Source of the DNA: an uncultured Eubacteriales bacterium
Lineage (GTDB): Bacteria > Bacillota > Clostridia > Oscillospirales > CAG-272
NCBI GenBank assembly: GCA_934525675.1
Contig: CAKSZH010000013.1
Location: 1-64,000, forward strand
Direction: 5' to 3'
DNA length: 64,000 bases
The position numbers and the translations under genes are program-made. Every line of letters starts with the position of its first letter. Positions within the stretch are counted from its first letter, which is position 1. The notes under the pieces were generated by a model, which was given only the letters and a program-made list of their open reading frames with translations, made no database searches and was not told where the DNA came from. Shown one piece after another: positions 51,464 through 60,008 of this stretch.

Positions 51464-51706
51464 TCAGTCCGTTTCGTATTCCCGTCCGGGACGTTCGCCC
51501 TCCAGGCGGGACAGCCGTCTGTCAAGGTTGCCGAGAATATTGCGGACGGTCAGGTTCTCCTTGCTCTGCGTCTCCATAAAGGCGCGGAGCTGTTTGACAG
51601 CGTCCTCCAGGGACACGAGCGTCCGGTTGACCCGGAGAACCACGCTGATGACCGAACACAGCGCCGACGCAAGCGTGACGATGCCGACGGCGATTTCCCA
51701 TGTCAT
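51464..51706 (-). CDS. membrane-anchored coiled-coil protein, XhlA/holin-accessory-like
   Basis: 80 residues from the ATG at 51706 (AAGGAG 12 nt upstream; a GTG 10 codons earlier contains that site and is less likely). One N-terminal membrane helix (EIAVGIVTLASALCSVISVVLRV), then a coiled coil LVSLEDAVKQLRAFMETQSK ... LDRRLSRLEG. Resembles haemolysin XhlA-type phage lysis accessory proteins in size and layout. Transcribed together with the holin-like gene. Confidence 0.5.
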   Translation of the reverse strand: MTWEIAVGIVTLASALCSVISVVLRVNRTLVSLEDAVKQLRAFMETQSKENLTVRNILGNLDRRLSRLEGERPGREYETD

Positions 51707-51822
51707 GTATGATGTCTTCTCCTTTCCTTTCGCCACCCCACGTCAAGCATAACACGTCTTTCATGCCACGGACTGACGCGTTTCTGTCAGAAGAGAAAAA
51801 CGCGCAAATTGTAAGAATTTCC

Positions 51823-51851
51823 TTGAAAAAACAGCACGCATATGATATACT
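51823..51851 (+). promoter_or_regulatory. promoter of maf
   Basis: TTGAAA and TATACT spaced 17 nt, about 90 nt upstream of the maf ATG. The rest of 51707-51942 shows nothing else. Confidence 0.6.
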
Positions 51852-51942
51852 GAAATAAATATACGCCGGCAGGCGCCGGGCGCGGGCGGCGAAAACGCCC
51901 GCGCCCCAAAAACCGCCGTGCCGGTCAATTCCGAGGTATCCG

Positions 51943-52551
51943 ATGAATATCATTCTTGCATCCGGTTCTCCCCGCCGGCGGGAGATTCTTTCTTCTCTCG
52001 GCGTTTCGTTTTCGGTGCTGGTCGCCGGGGCGGACGAAACCTGCGCGGAAACGAATCCCGGGAAGCTGACCGAGATTCTGTCGCTCCGCAAGGCGTGGGC
52101 GGTGAAAGAACGGCTCGGTGAGGCGGACAAAGAATCGGCGGGGGACACGCTTCTCATCGCCTCGGATACGGTCGTCGCCGCGCCGGACGGGGAAATTCTC
52201 GGCAAGCCGCACACACGCGCCGACGCGGAACGGATGCTGCGGCTGCTTTCCGGCAAACGGCACACGGTCGTCAGCGGAATCGCGCTGATTCTCGGCGACC
52301 GGGAACTCACCGCGCACGCCGTAACGGCGGTGGACTTTGATCCCATCCCGGAAAAACTGCTTTCCGCGTATCTGGACTCCGACGAGCCTTACGACAAGGC
52401 GGGCGCATACGCGATTCAGGGGCGGGCGTCGGTCTGGATCCGCGGGATCGAGGGCGATTACTTCAACGTGGTGGGGCTTCCCGTCAATCTGCTTGCGTGC
52501 AAAGTGCGGGAGTTGACCGGGAAAGAACTGTGCGAGCTTACGGGCTGCTGA
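51943..52551 (+). CDS. maf: Maf-family nucleotide pyrophosphatase
   Basis: 202 residues. Contains the Maf signature ASGSPRRREIL (residues 6-16), ASDTVVAAPDGEILGKP (about 72-88, with the catalytic Asp) and the ending EGDYFNVVGLPVNLL. Hydrolyses non-canonical or modified dNTP/UTP-type nucleotides (house-cleaning) in relatives, and in Bacillus overproduction affects septation. Starts the cell-wall cluster maf-mreB-CPBP-pbp2 on the plus strand, the order common in Firmicutes. The ribosome binding site GAGGTATCCG is weak. Confidence 0.9.
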   Translation: MNIILASGSPRRREILSSLGVSFSVLVAGADETCAETNPGKLTEILSLRKAWAVKERLGEADKESAGDTLLIASDTVVAAPDGEILGKPHTRADAERMLRLLSGKRHTVVSGIALILGDRELTAHAVTAVDFDPIPEKLLSAYLDSDEPYDKAGAYAIQGRASVWIRGIEGDYFNVVGLPVNLLACKVRELTGKELCELTGC

Positions 52552-52658
52552 GAAAAAAGCGGCGCGGAGCGCCTTAAGTTGCATGCTCCGCACCGGAGGA
52601 TAAACATCAAATCATAAAAGTTATAAAAGCCCGGAAAATCAGGAAAGGGGGAGTTTTT

Positions 52659-53666
52659 ATGGCAGAATCGGTCGGCATTGATCTCGGTACTTCCAATGTA
52701 CGCGTCTGCGTGCGCGGAAAGGGTATCGTTCTGCGTACTCCCTCGGTGCTTGCCCGCAAGAAAAATACCGGGGAGATCATTGCCTACGGCATGAAGGCGC
52801 GGGAAATGTACGGCAAAACACCCGCCAGCATTCAGGTCATCCGTCCCATCGAGGGCGGCGTGGTCGCGGACGGGGACATGGCGGCTACCCTTTTGTCCTA
52901 CCTGTTCCGCAAGATCGGCGTCATCTCCATGTTCAGCCGTCCCAATGTACTCGTCACCGTACCCTCCGGCGTCACTGCCGTGGAACGCAGAGCGGTGGAA
53001 GATGCGGCATTCGACGCAGGCGCCAGAAGCGTGACTCTGCTTGACTCGTCTGTCGCCGCCGCAGTGGGGGCGGCACTGCCCGTTGCGGGTCCGCGCGGCT
53101 GCATGATTGCGGACATCGGCGGCGGAACCACCGAAGCGTCGGTGCTTTCGCTCGGCGGAGTGGTCTCCTCGTCCGTCCTCCGCAAGGGCGGCGACGATCT
53201 GGACGAAGCGATCGTTTCAAAGCTCGCGTCCGATGCAGGCATCCTCATCGGTGCCTCTGCCGCGGAGCGGCTCAAGTTGCGTGTGGGCGCGGCGGTTCCC
53301 GGACTTCGCCGGGAATCCCAGACCGTCACCGGGCGCGCGACCGGCACGGGACTTGCCACAAGCGCGGACATTTCCTCCGACCGGATCGCGGAAGCGACCG
53401 CAGAGGCGGTTTACGACATTGCCATGGGCATCAAGTCGGCGCTCGGAAACGCGCCGCCCGAACTGGCGGGGGACGTCATGAGCCGGGGGGTGGTTCTCTC
53501 CGGCGGAACCTCCCTTCTTCCCGGCATCGGGCAGGTCATCGGAAACACCTGCGGCGTGCGGGTATTCTTCGTGAAATCCCCGCTCGACGCGGCGGCAACC
53601 GGACTTTGCCGGATCCTCGAAGAGCCGGAAAAATTCCGCAAACTGTTCCGCACCGGAAAGAACTGA
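52659..53666 (+). CDS. mreB: MreB/Mbl-family cell-shape actin homologue
   Basis: 335 residues, start at 52659 with AAAGGGGGAG upstream. Actin-fold nucleotide motifs: GIDLGTSNVRV (6-16), VPSGVTAVERRAVEDAA (about 103-119), ADIGGGTTEASVLSLGG (about 150-166), VLSGGTSLLPG (about 284-294). Polymerises under the membrane and organises the elongasome with PBP2, encoded two genes downstream. Family-typical length. A hairpin lies in the 107-nt gap after maf (GCGGAGC / GCTCCGC, about 52572-52599). MreC and MreD genes, usually next, are absent here. Confidence 0.9.
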   Translation: MAESVGIDLGTSNVRVCVRGKGIVLRTPSVLARKKNTGEIIAYGMKAREMYGKTPASIQVIRPIEGGVVADGDMAATLLSYLFRKIGVISMFSRPNVLVTVPSGVTAVERRAVEDAAFDAGARSVTLLDSSVAAAVGAALPVAGPRGCMIADIGGGTTEASVLSLGGVVSSSVLRKGGDDLDEAIVSKLASDAGILIGASAAERLKLRVGAAVPGLRRESQTVTGRATGTGLATSADISSDRIAEATAEAVYDIAMGIKSALGNAPPELAGDVMSRGVVLSGGTSLLPGIGQVIGNTCGVRVFFVKSPLDAAATGLCRILEEPEKFRKLFRTGKN

Positions 53667-53756
53667 AAAAACTGACACCGCGCAGAAGCAACCGTTACCG
53701 GTCGCCATGCGCCCCGCTTTGTGCCACCGGTCAAAACCGGGAAAGGAGTTTTATCT

Positions 53757-54800
53757 ATGGATCAATGGAACGCAAAACCTCAGAAAGGACGCAAAACGTA
53801 TTGGGAGGTACCGGAACCCGGCAGCTCTGACGCGCCCTCTGCCGCGCGCAGGACCTACGCTTGGATCGGGTTTGCGATCAGCGTGATTATTCTTGCCTCC
53901 AACGTCGCAGCCGTCCTCATTCAGGTTCTTACACGGCTTCTGGCACCGGAGGTATACGCTTCCCCGATCTTTCTGGTCGCTTCCGGCACTTTGCCCATGT
54001 ACCTGTTCGGATTTCTCCCCGCATATCTCATGCTCCGCCGCCTCCCGCGTGTTCCGCTCCGGAAAAACAAGGTATCCGTGCGGATGTACCTGCTTCTCTT
54101 CGTGTTCTGCTTCGGCATGATGATGCTCGGACAGATCATCAGCAACAATATCATAAACCTGCTGGAATTCATCACCGGGTACCCGATCGGCTCCTCGCTG
54201 GATGAACTTCTCTCCGACGTTCCCGTTTTCGTGACGGTGATCTTCAGCGTCATTCTCGCGCCCATCATGGAGGAACTGATTTTCCGCAAACTGCTCATTG
54301 ACCGTCTGACCCCGATCGGCGGCTTCGGCGCGGTGCTGGTCTCGGCAATCCTGTTCGGTCTGTTCCACGGCAACTTCTATCAGGCGTTCTACGCCGCAGG
54401 GCTCGGGCTGATCCTCGGATGGGTCTATCTGTACAGCGGCGGAAACATTCTCTACTCCACTTCCCTGCACATGCTTTTCAACCTCTTCGGCGGCGTTCTC
54501 ATCCCCATGCTGACGACACGCATCGGACTGGATACCGAGGAGGGCATCACAATCGATGCCATTGCGGCACACCCGGTGGCGTTCCTGTTGCTGTTTTTCT
54601 ACTTCCTGTTTGTCCTCGCCTCCTTCATCACCATGTGGATTTTCCTTGCGCAGAAGAAACGGGAAATCAAGGAGCCTCTCGAGGTCTACCCCTCCCCCGT
54701 CGGAGGGACGGGCAGGCAGGTCGGCGCATTTTTCTCCAATCCCGGAATGCCGGTCCTTTTGCTGCTCCTTGCCGCCATGTTCGTTCTGTCCTGTCTCTGA
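53757..54800 (+). CDS. CPBP-family intramembrane metalloprotease
   Basis: 347 residues from the ATG at 53757 (AAAGGAG upstream). Polar N-terminus, then about eight membrane helices. Motif 1 EELIFRKLL (EE at 172-173, R177) and motif 2 LFGLFHGNF (His at about 204) are the CPBP/Abi (Rce1-like) active-site motifs; a third His/Asn-type motif is HMLFNLFGG (about 240). Family roles include processing of prenylated or peptide substrates and bacteriocin self-protection. Here it replaces mreC/mreD between mreB and pbp2, suggesting an envelope role. Confidence 0.8.
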   Translation: MDQWNAKPQKGRKTYWEVPEPGSSDAPSAARRTYAWIGFAISVIILASNVAAVLIQVLTRLLAPEVYASPIFLVASGTLPMYLFGFLPAYLMLRRLPRVPLRKNKVSVRMYLLLFVFCFGMMMLGQIISNNIINLLEFITGYPIGSSLDELLSDVPVFVTVIFSVILAPIMEELIFRKLLIDRLTPIGGFGAVLVSAILFGLFHGNFYQAFYAAGLGLILGWVYLYSGGNILYSTSLHMLFNLFGGVLIPMLTTRIGLDTEEGITIDAIAAHPVAFLLLFFYFLFVLASFITMWIFLAQKKREIKEPLEVYPSPVGGTGRQVGAFFSNPGMPVLLLLLAAMFVLSCL

Positions 54801-54836
54801 CCGGGAAATACACCCGGGAAAAGCGTCCCTGAAACG

Positions 54837-54866
54837 TATCCGGGGGAACAACAGATCCCCCGGATA
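54837..54866. other. hairpin between the CPBP gene and PBP2
   Basis: TATCCGGGGGA pairs with TCCCCCGGATA (11 bp); no T run after it, so at most a weak terminator or an RNA-processing element. Confidence 0.5.
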
Positions 54867-54919
54867 AAGTGTCGATCCATCCGTAAAACATGGCGCACCG
54901 CCGCCGGAAAGGAGCCCTC

Positions 54920-56983
54920 ATGAATCAAAGAACCCCGTCCGGGCATCGGCGCAGATACATTGCCGTCGCGGCGGTGTTCTGTGTCGTATGTCTCGTTTAT
55001 ATCGGCCGCATGTTTTACGTCCAGATCATCGCGCGGAAAAACTATCTCGGCGACGCCGGAAAATACACCACCGAATACCGCGACATTCAGGCGGTACGCG
55101 GCGAGATCTATGACCGCAACGGCGTCAAGCTGGTGGGAAATCACTATACCTACCGTTTTGTGCTGGACTACGCGTCGCTGCCGCGCGGAAAAGCCAACGA
55201 AAACGACGTACTGCTCTCTGTGCTCGGCGCGATGGAGCAGTACGGCACCCCGTATAAATCGGGCAGCCCGTTTGAAGGGGTCTATCCCGATCTTTCGGTA
55301 AAGGACGACGCCGGTGACAAGGTCGCTTCCCTGATCGGAATAGCAAAGCTCAAGGACGGCGCGGGGGCTGCGGAGCTGATCGAATATCTGAAAAAAACAT
55401 ATCTGCTTGACGAAAAACTTTACTCACCCGAGGAAATGACGCGCCTCCTCACTGTCCGCTGCGACCTGCTTTTGGCGAGTTTCGGCGACAGGTCCGCGCA
55501 GTTTACCCTTTCGGAAGACGTGGATTCCCGCTTCATCGGGTACATCAGCGAGTTGAACCTCTCCGGCGTGACCTTTGCGTCGGAGGTTGACCGCACCTAT
55601 CTCTACCCCGGCTACGCGTCCCACATCTTAGGCAGAATCAGCCAGATCTACAAGGAAGACTGGGACTATTACGCGGAGCGCGGCTATTCCATGAACTCAC
55701 TGGTCGGGGTATCCGGATGCGAGCTTGCGTTTGAGGAATACCTGCACGGGCAGGACGGCAAGGTGGAGCTGAAATTCGACAAGGACGGAAACCTCGTCGA
55801 GCGCAACGTCATCACCGAGCCGGTCGCCGGCAAGGACATCTATCTGACGGTCGATATCAATCTCCAGATTGCCGCGGAGGACGGGCTTGCCGAAAACGCG
55901 GAGTACATCCGGAACCTCAGCACTGCCTACGAAAACTGCAATTCCGGTGCGCTCACCGCCCTGGATCCGTCAAGCGGCGAGGTGCTGGCAGTCGCCTCCT
56001 ATCCGACTTATGACCTCTCCCGCTTCAACGAAATGTACGACACGCTGTCAAGCGACGCGTACAAGCCCCTGCTCAACCGCGCGACCAGTGAGATCTACGC
56101 GCCCGGCTCGACCTTCAAGCTGGGGGTTGCCGCCGCCGCACTGACCGAGGGCATCGTCGCCGGTGATTCGGTCAACCTCTGCTCCGGCAGGTACACCTAT
56201 TATTCGGATTATCAGCCGAAATGCTGGGTCTATCCCGGCTCGCACGGCGACACCAACGTGGTCAAGGCGATCCGCGTCTCCTGCAACTGCTTCTTCTACG
56301 AGGTCGGCAGACTGCTCGGCATCGAACGCATCGTCGACTACTGCACCTCCTTCGGACTGGGGCAAAAGACCGGCATTGAGATCGGCGAGGTCACAGGCAC
56401 GCTCGCTTCCCCCGACGAATACCCCATCCACCACAAGGACGAAAACGGCAATCCCATACAGTGGACGCCGGGACTGACCATTCAGGCGGCGATCGGGCAG
56501 TGTGACAACTCCTTCACGCCGCTCCAGATTGCGAATTACGTTTCCACGCTTTTGAACGGCGGCACGCGCTATGCGGTACATCTGCTCGGCTCGGTGCGCA
56601 CCTTTGAGGGAGAGATCCTCTTTGAAAACAAGCCGGTCGTTGCGGGCAAGGCGTCCATTACGGCGGAATCGGTAGCCCTCGTGCGCGAGGGAATGCGCGA
56701 GGCGGTCTGGGGAAACGATACCGCGACCGTGGGCAACGAAACCTCCACCGGCAATTCGTTTATCAAGCGGCAGATGAAAAATCTGCCCGTCACGGTCGGC
56801 GCGAAGACGGGTACCGCACAGCGCGGGACCGGCATCGACAACGCGCTTCTCGTGTGCGCCGCGCCCTATGACACGCCGGACATCGTGATCTGCTGTGTAC
56901 TCGAAAAAGGCGTTTCCGGGCAGTACGCATCCATTGCCGCGGCGCGGGTACTGGAAGCGTTCTACGGCGTCGAAAAGAAGTAA
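54920..56983 (+). CDS. mrdA: penicillin-binding protein 2 (elongasome transpeptidase)
   Basis: 687 residues from the ATG at 54920 (AAAGGAGCCCTC upstream). One N-terminal membrane helix (about 13-34), then the PBP dimerisation region (GEIYDRNGVKLVGN ... ) and the transpeptidase domain. Active-site motifs: SxxK at 397-400 (GSTFK), SxN at 454-456 (SCN), KTG at 629-631 (AKTGTAQ). A class B, monofunctional enzyme that cross-links peptidoglycan during side-wall synthesis together with RodA and MreB. Last gene of the maf-mreB cluster. Upstream spacing of 119 nt contains a hairpin. Confidence 0.9.
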   Translation: MNQRTPSGHRRRYIAVAAVFCVVCLVYIGRMFYVQIIARKNYLGDAGKYTTEYRDIQAVRGEIYDRNGVKLVGNHYTYRFVLDYASLPRGKANENDVLLSVLGAMEQYGTPYKSGSPFEGVYPDLSVKDDAGDKVASLIGIAKLKDGAGAAELIEYLKKTYLLDEKLYSPEEMTRLLTVRCDLLLASFGDRSAQFTLSEDVDSRFIGYISELNLSGVTFASEVDRTYLYPGYASHILGRISQIYKEDWDYYAERGYSMNSLVGVSGCELAFEEYLHGQDGKVELKFDKDGNLVERNVITEPVAGKDIYLTVDINLQIAAEDGLAENAEYIRNLSTAYENCNSGALTALDPSSGEVLAVASYPTYDLSRFNEMYDTLSSDAYKPLLNRATSEIYAPGSTFKLGVAAAALTEGIVAGDSVNLCSGRYTYYSDYQPKCWVYPGSHGDTNVVKAIRVSCNCFFYEVGRLLGIERIVDYCTSFGLGQKTGIEIGEVTGTLASPDEYPIHHKDENGNPIQWTPGLTIQAAIGQCDNSFTPLQIANYVSTLLNGGTRYAVHLLGSVRTFEGEILFENKPVVAGKASITAESVALVREGMREAVWGNDTATVGNETSTGNSFIKRQMKNLPVTVGAKTGTAQRGTGIDNALLVCAAPYDTPDIVICCVLEKGVSGQYASIAAARVLEAFYGVEKK

Positions 56984-57102
56984 CCCGGAGTAAATCCGGA
57001 AGTATTCTGCGGAGCCGAAAAAAGCAATCCGGCGCGGACAGTCGCATAAAACCGGAAAATTTACAAATTGTCACACAAAAGCCAAGCACCTGCAATAATC
57101 CG

Positions 57103-57111
57103 TGCTATAAT
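57103..57111 (+). promoter_or_regulatory. extended -10 promoter of the oxidoreductase gene
   Basis: TGC-TATAAT is an extended -10 element without a good -35, about 130 nt upstream of the ATG at 57244. In the rest of 56984-57243 I see nothing else. Confidence 0.5.
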
Positions 57112-57243
57112 GGAATCGGAGCGGTGCGCCTCCCCCGGAGGGAGATCCGGGAAAAGCGGGACCGGTCCTCAAATGCGGAAACACCGCAGCCAAATCCGTC
57201 ACTTATTCCGGCGTTTGCCGGTCAGAGAAAGGATATATACATC

Positions 57244-58236
57244 ATGGAACAGCATACTCCTCATCCCGAATACAACGATCTGCCGGTACTTGTCGTCGGC
57301 GCGGGTGCCATCGGCAAGCGGCACATTGAGGTTCTTTACGAAATGGGCGTTAAGAACCAGACCGTCTGCGACCCCTTCCCCGCCGCTCTGGATGTCATCC
57401 GGGCGCAGCATCCCGAGTTCGGATACGAGACCGATTACACCGAAGCGCTGAAGAAGAAGCCCTTCGCCGTCTTCATTCTGACCCCGACCAAGATGCACAT
57501 TCCGATGGCGATCCAGGCGCTGGAAGCCGGCGCACACGTCTTCATCGAAAAGCCGCTGTCCAACTCCTCCGAGGGCATCGAAGACCTCAAGGTTGCGGCA
57601 GAAAAGGCAAACCGCAAGGTCATGATCGGCTTCTGCTTCCGTTATCACGAGGCGCTGCTTGAGGCAAAGAAGCTGCTGGACGCGGGAAAAATCGGCAGAC
57701 TGGTGTCGGTACGTGCCCTGATGGGAGAGTGCTTCCCGTCCATTCACCCCGAATACAAGTCGATGTACCTGTCCAAGTACTCCGGCGCGTTCGAGCTGAT
57801 CCACGACCTTGATCTCGCCATCTGGTTTGCGGGACAGAAGGTCAAGAAGACCTACGGCGTGTACGGCGCGTTCAGCAACTATGAATTTGAGTCGCCCGAC
57901 ACGGTGGAAATGCTGCTGGAATTTGAGGATCGTTGCACCGCATCGGTGCATCTGGACTTCTTCCAGACGCCCCGCCGCCGCAAGACCGAGCTGATCGGCA
58001 CGGACGGCGTCATCACGGTGGATTTTGCGTCGTGGGACGAAGCGGATCTGGAGATCTACGAGAAGTCCAAGGGCGCGTGGGAGAAGAAGCATTTCGAGAC
58101 CCGCCGCAATGATATGTTCATCGACGAGGACACCGAGTTCCTCGAAGCCGCGCTGCACGATCTGCCCATCAAGTGCACGATCGACGAAGCGGCGAAGTCG
58201 CTTTGCGCGGTAGAGAGCATCTACAAGCCGTACTGA
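57244..58236 (+). CDS. Gfo/Idh/MocA-family NAD(P)-dependent oxidoreductase
   Basis: 330 residues from the ATG at 57244 (GAAAGGATATATACATC upstream; the longer frame is rejected). N-terminal Rossmann fold with GAGAIGKRH (about 19-27). Middle motif HVFIEKPLSNSSEG (EKP, about 101-103), a family hallmark, and HDLDLAIWF in the substrate domain (about 185). Relatives oxidise sugars, inositols or nucleotide-sugars at C3. The substrate is unknown. Single gene with its own promoter and a bidirectional terminator 136 nt downstream. Cytosolic. Confidence 0.85.
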   Translation: MEQHTPHPEYNDLPVLVVGAGAIGKRHIEVLYEMGVKNQTVCDPFPAALDVIRAQHPEFGYETDYTEALKKKPFAVFILTPTKMHIPMAIQALEAGAHVFIEKPLSNSSEGIEDLKVAAEKANRKVMIGFCFRYHEALLEAKKLLDAGKIGRLVSVRALMGECFPSIHPEYKSMYLSKYSGAFELIHDLDLAIWFAGQKVKKTYGVYGAFSNYEFESPDTVEMLLEFEDRCTASVHLDFFQTPRRRKTELIGTDGVITVDFASWDEADLEIYEKSKGAWEKKHFETRRNDMFIDEDTEFLEAALHDLPIKCTIDEAAKSLCAVESIYKPY

Positions 58237-58371
58237 AAAGACAGGCGGAACGACCGGGTTCCGGGAACAACGCGGAGGGGGATCCTCCGCCTCCCCGCAC
58301 GGGGAGGCTGGAGGCGGGCACCCCTGCGCGGCAGAAAGAGAAACGCCGGAACGAAGCATCATAAAACAAAA

Positions 58372-58407
58372 AAATCCCCCGCCGCACTTTGTGCGGCGGG
58401 GGATTTC
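58372..58407. terminator. bidirectional terminator between convergent genes
   Basis: AAATCCCCCGCCGCAC pairs with GTGCGGCGGGGGATTT (perfect 16 bp, loop of 4 nt), preceded by AAAACAAAAA. Strong in the minus direction, also usable from the plus side. Confidence 0.85.
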
Positions 58408-58409
58408 AT

Positions 58410-58496
58410 TCAGTTGCCGGAACAGCATCCGCAACAGATATTACACATGCCGGAACTGCCCATCGGACAGCGGACAATCCGTTGCCCATGCACCAC
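58410..58496 (-). CDS. candidate Cys-rich microprotein (about 28 aa)
   Basis: A short minus-strand frame ends in TGA at 58410-58412, and its last residues are CPMGSSGMCNICCGCCSGN: six Cys in 19 residues. The start could be either GTG at 58496 or 58493; AAGGAG lies about 15 nt upstream, within the end of the preceding gene, which is further than ideal. It sits exactly between the CD1247-type gene and its terminator, so it would be on that message. Too short for family assignment; chance occurrence cannot be excluded. Confidence 0.35.
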   Translation of the reverse strand: MVHGQRIVRCPMGSSGMCNICCGCCSGN

Positions 58497-58510
58497 GCCC
58501 GAAGCAAGGC

Positions 58511-58990
58511 TTACTCCTTGTCGGCGGGCTTCTCCTCTTCGATCACGCAGTCAAACTTTTCGCCGCACGCAGGGCAGACCATTTCCTTGTCCGCAAGAGA
58601 CGCGTCAAAGCAGACGGTTTCTCCGCAGGACGGGCAGACGATCTCATAGTATTCATCATCGTCATCCTCCCCTGCGAATTCGCAGTCCTCGCCGCAGGCG
58701 GCACAGTTGCCGTCGCAATCCTCGTCGGTGATCTCATCATCGTCGTAATCGTCCTCGTCATCATCCTCATCGTCGAACACAACGTCCTCCAGATCTCCGA
58801 GATCTTCGTCCACCTCGGAAACATACTGATCCAGATATTCGACCGTGCTTGACAGCGTGGTGATTTCATCCGCCATTTCGCCGCATAGTCCGATGAGCGC
58901 GTCGATCAGCTTGCCTTCCTTGGTGCTCTTGTCAAGATCAAGCCCCTCGGCAAGTCCCTTGATATATGCTGCTTTTTCCTTGAGTTCCAT
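58511..58990 (-). CDS. CD1247-type protein with acidic linker and C-terminal zinc ribbon
   Basis: 159 residues from the ATG at 58990 (AAGGAGAATTCAGT upstream). Residues 1-65: helical CD1247 N-terminal domain (MELKEKAAYIKGLAEGLDLD). Residues about 66-90: almost only Asp/Glu. Then CDGNCAACGEDC and a zinc-ribbon-like pair, CPSCGETVCFD and CPACGEKFDC. Cytosolic, function unknown; AraC/RNA-polymerase-binding roles have not been shown. Neighbouring gene on the same strand: efp (220 nt upstream). The zinc ribbon suggests nucleic-acid or protein contact. Confidence 0.75.
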   Translation of the reverse strand: MELKEKAAYIKGLAEGLDLDKSTKEGKLIDALIGLCGEMADEITTLSSTVEYLDQYVSEVDEDLGDLEDVVFDDEDDDEDDYDDDEITDEDCDGNCAACGEDCEFAGEDDDDEYYEIVCPSCGETVCFDASLADKEMVCPACGEKFDCVIEEEKPADKE

Positions 58991-59186
58991 ACTGAATTCT
59001 CCTTCCATCTTTCTCCGGCGGTCTTCCCCGCCTGTGACACCCATCCGGTGCCCTGATTCCGAAAAACGGGAAAACATACCGTCAAGCATTGTTTTCCCGT
59101 CTTTATTCGTGTCATTCCGTTCCTCCGGATCTCCCGCACGTCGGCAAAACGTGGCAGAGCGGCAAACGCCGACGGTCACGGAAATT

Positions 59187-59204
59187 CCCCCGCGCAAGGC
59201 GCGG
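59187..59204 (-). terminator. weak terminator-like hairpin after efp
   Basis: CCGCGC pairs with GCGCGG (loop of 3 nt), starting 9 nt after the efp stop; only AATTT follows on the minus strand. Confidence 0.35.
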
Positions 59205-59212
59205 AAACAATC

Positions 59213-59782
59213 TTAAGCTCTCGACAGATACTCGCCGGTACGCGTGTCGATCTTGACCATGTCGCCCTCGTTGAGGAAGAGCGGAACCTTGATCTCAGCG
59301 CCGGTTTCCAGCGTTGCGGGCTTGAGGGTATTGGTTGCGGTGTTGCCGGCGAAGCCGGGATCGGTCTTGGTGATCTGCAGTTCGACGAAGGTGGGCGGAT
59401 CGACCTCAAAGATGTTGCCCTTGTAGGAAACGATCTTGCACATCATCTCTTCCTTGACGAACTTGAACGCGTCGCCGACCTTGTTGTGCGGCACGAGCGT
59501 TTCTTCCCAGGTCTCGGTATCCATGAAATGGTACAGATCGCCGTCGTCGTAGGAATACTGCATATCCTTTCTTTCGATATACGCGATGTCAAACTTGTCC
59601 GTCGGGTTGAACGTCTTTTCGACGACCGCGCCGGAAATCACGTTCTTGAGCTTGGTACGGACGAATGCCGCGCCCTTGCCGGGTTTAACGTGCTGGAATT
59701 CAATAACCTGAAGCACATTGCCGGTTCCGTCGTCAAAGGTAATGCCGTTTTTGAAATCTCCTGCAACAACTACTGATGCCAT
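59213..59782 (-). CDS. efp: translation elongation factor P
   Basis: 189 residues from the ATG at 59782 with CGGAGGTTTCAACC upstream (a longer frame has no support). The KOW-like first domain carries KPGKGAAF with the Lys at about residue 36, the position that is modified or acts at the peptidyl-transferase centre. OB domains follow, ending GDMVKIDTRTGEYLSRA. Rescues ribosomes stalled at polyproline. Own promoter at 59859-59887. Confidence 0.97.
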   Translation of the reverse strand: MASVVVAGDFKNGITFDDGTGNVLQVIEFQHVKPGKGAAFVRTKLKNVISGAVVEKTFNPTDKFDIAYIERKDMQYSYDDGDLYHFMDTETWEETLVPHNKVGDAFKFVKEEMMCKIVSYKGNIFEVDPPTFVELQITKTDPGFAGNTATNTLKPATLETGAEIKVPLFLNEGDMVKIDTRTGEYLSRA

Positions 59783-59858
59783 GGTTGAAACCTCCGAAAT
59801 AGAGTGGATTATCCGTATTGGCGGCGATAAAAACGCCGGCAACCATACAGTTACTGTT

Positions 59859-59887
59859 ATTTTACACCAAAAAGGCAGGTTTGGCAA
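59859..59887 (-). promoter_or_regulatory. promoter of efp
   Basis: TTGCCA and TAAAAT with 17-nt spacing on the minus strand, 77 nt upstream of the efp ATG. Confidence 0.6.
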
Positions 59888-59930
59888 GAGGGTTTTCACA
59901 TTTTTTTGCGTTTCGGTAAATTTTTTCGCA

Positions 59931-60002
59931 AAAAACAAGAAGACCGCCCCTCCGGCGGTCTCCCTGTCTTATTTATGCCGTTCCGATTGGAACGGAATGC
60001 TT
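59931..60002 (-). ncRNA. candidate small RNA (or long-range efp leader) of about 70 nt
   Basis: Framed by a perfect promoter (60009-60037) and an intrinsic terminator. The transcript would contain a 7-bp hairpin (CCGTTCC-AATC-GGAACGG, 59979-59996) and the terminator hairpin AGACCGCC-GGAGG-GGCGGTCT (59941-59961), followed by TCTTGTTTTTTG. The loop of the second hairpin is a Shine-Dalgarno-like GGAGG. No ORF of meaningful length lies within. Downstream, efp has its own promoter, so this is more probably an independent RNA than an attenuator. No known family recognised. Confidence 0.5.
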
Positions 60003-60008
60003 ATTGTC

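Noticed and set aside
51148..51706. Prophage remnant
   Set aside because: Only two holin-like genes; no integrase, structural, endolysin or attachment sequences nearby.
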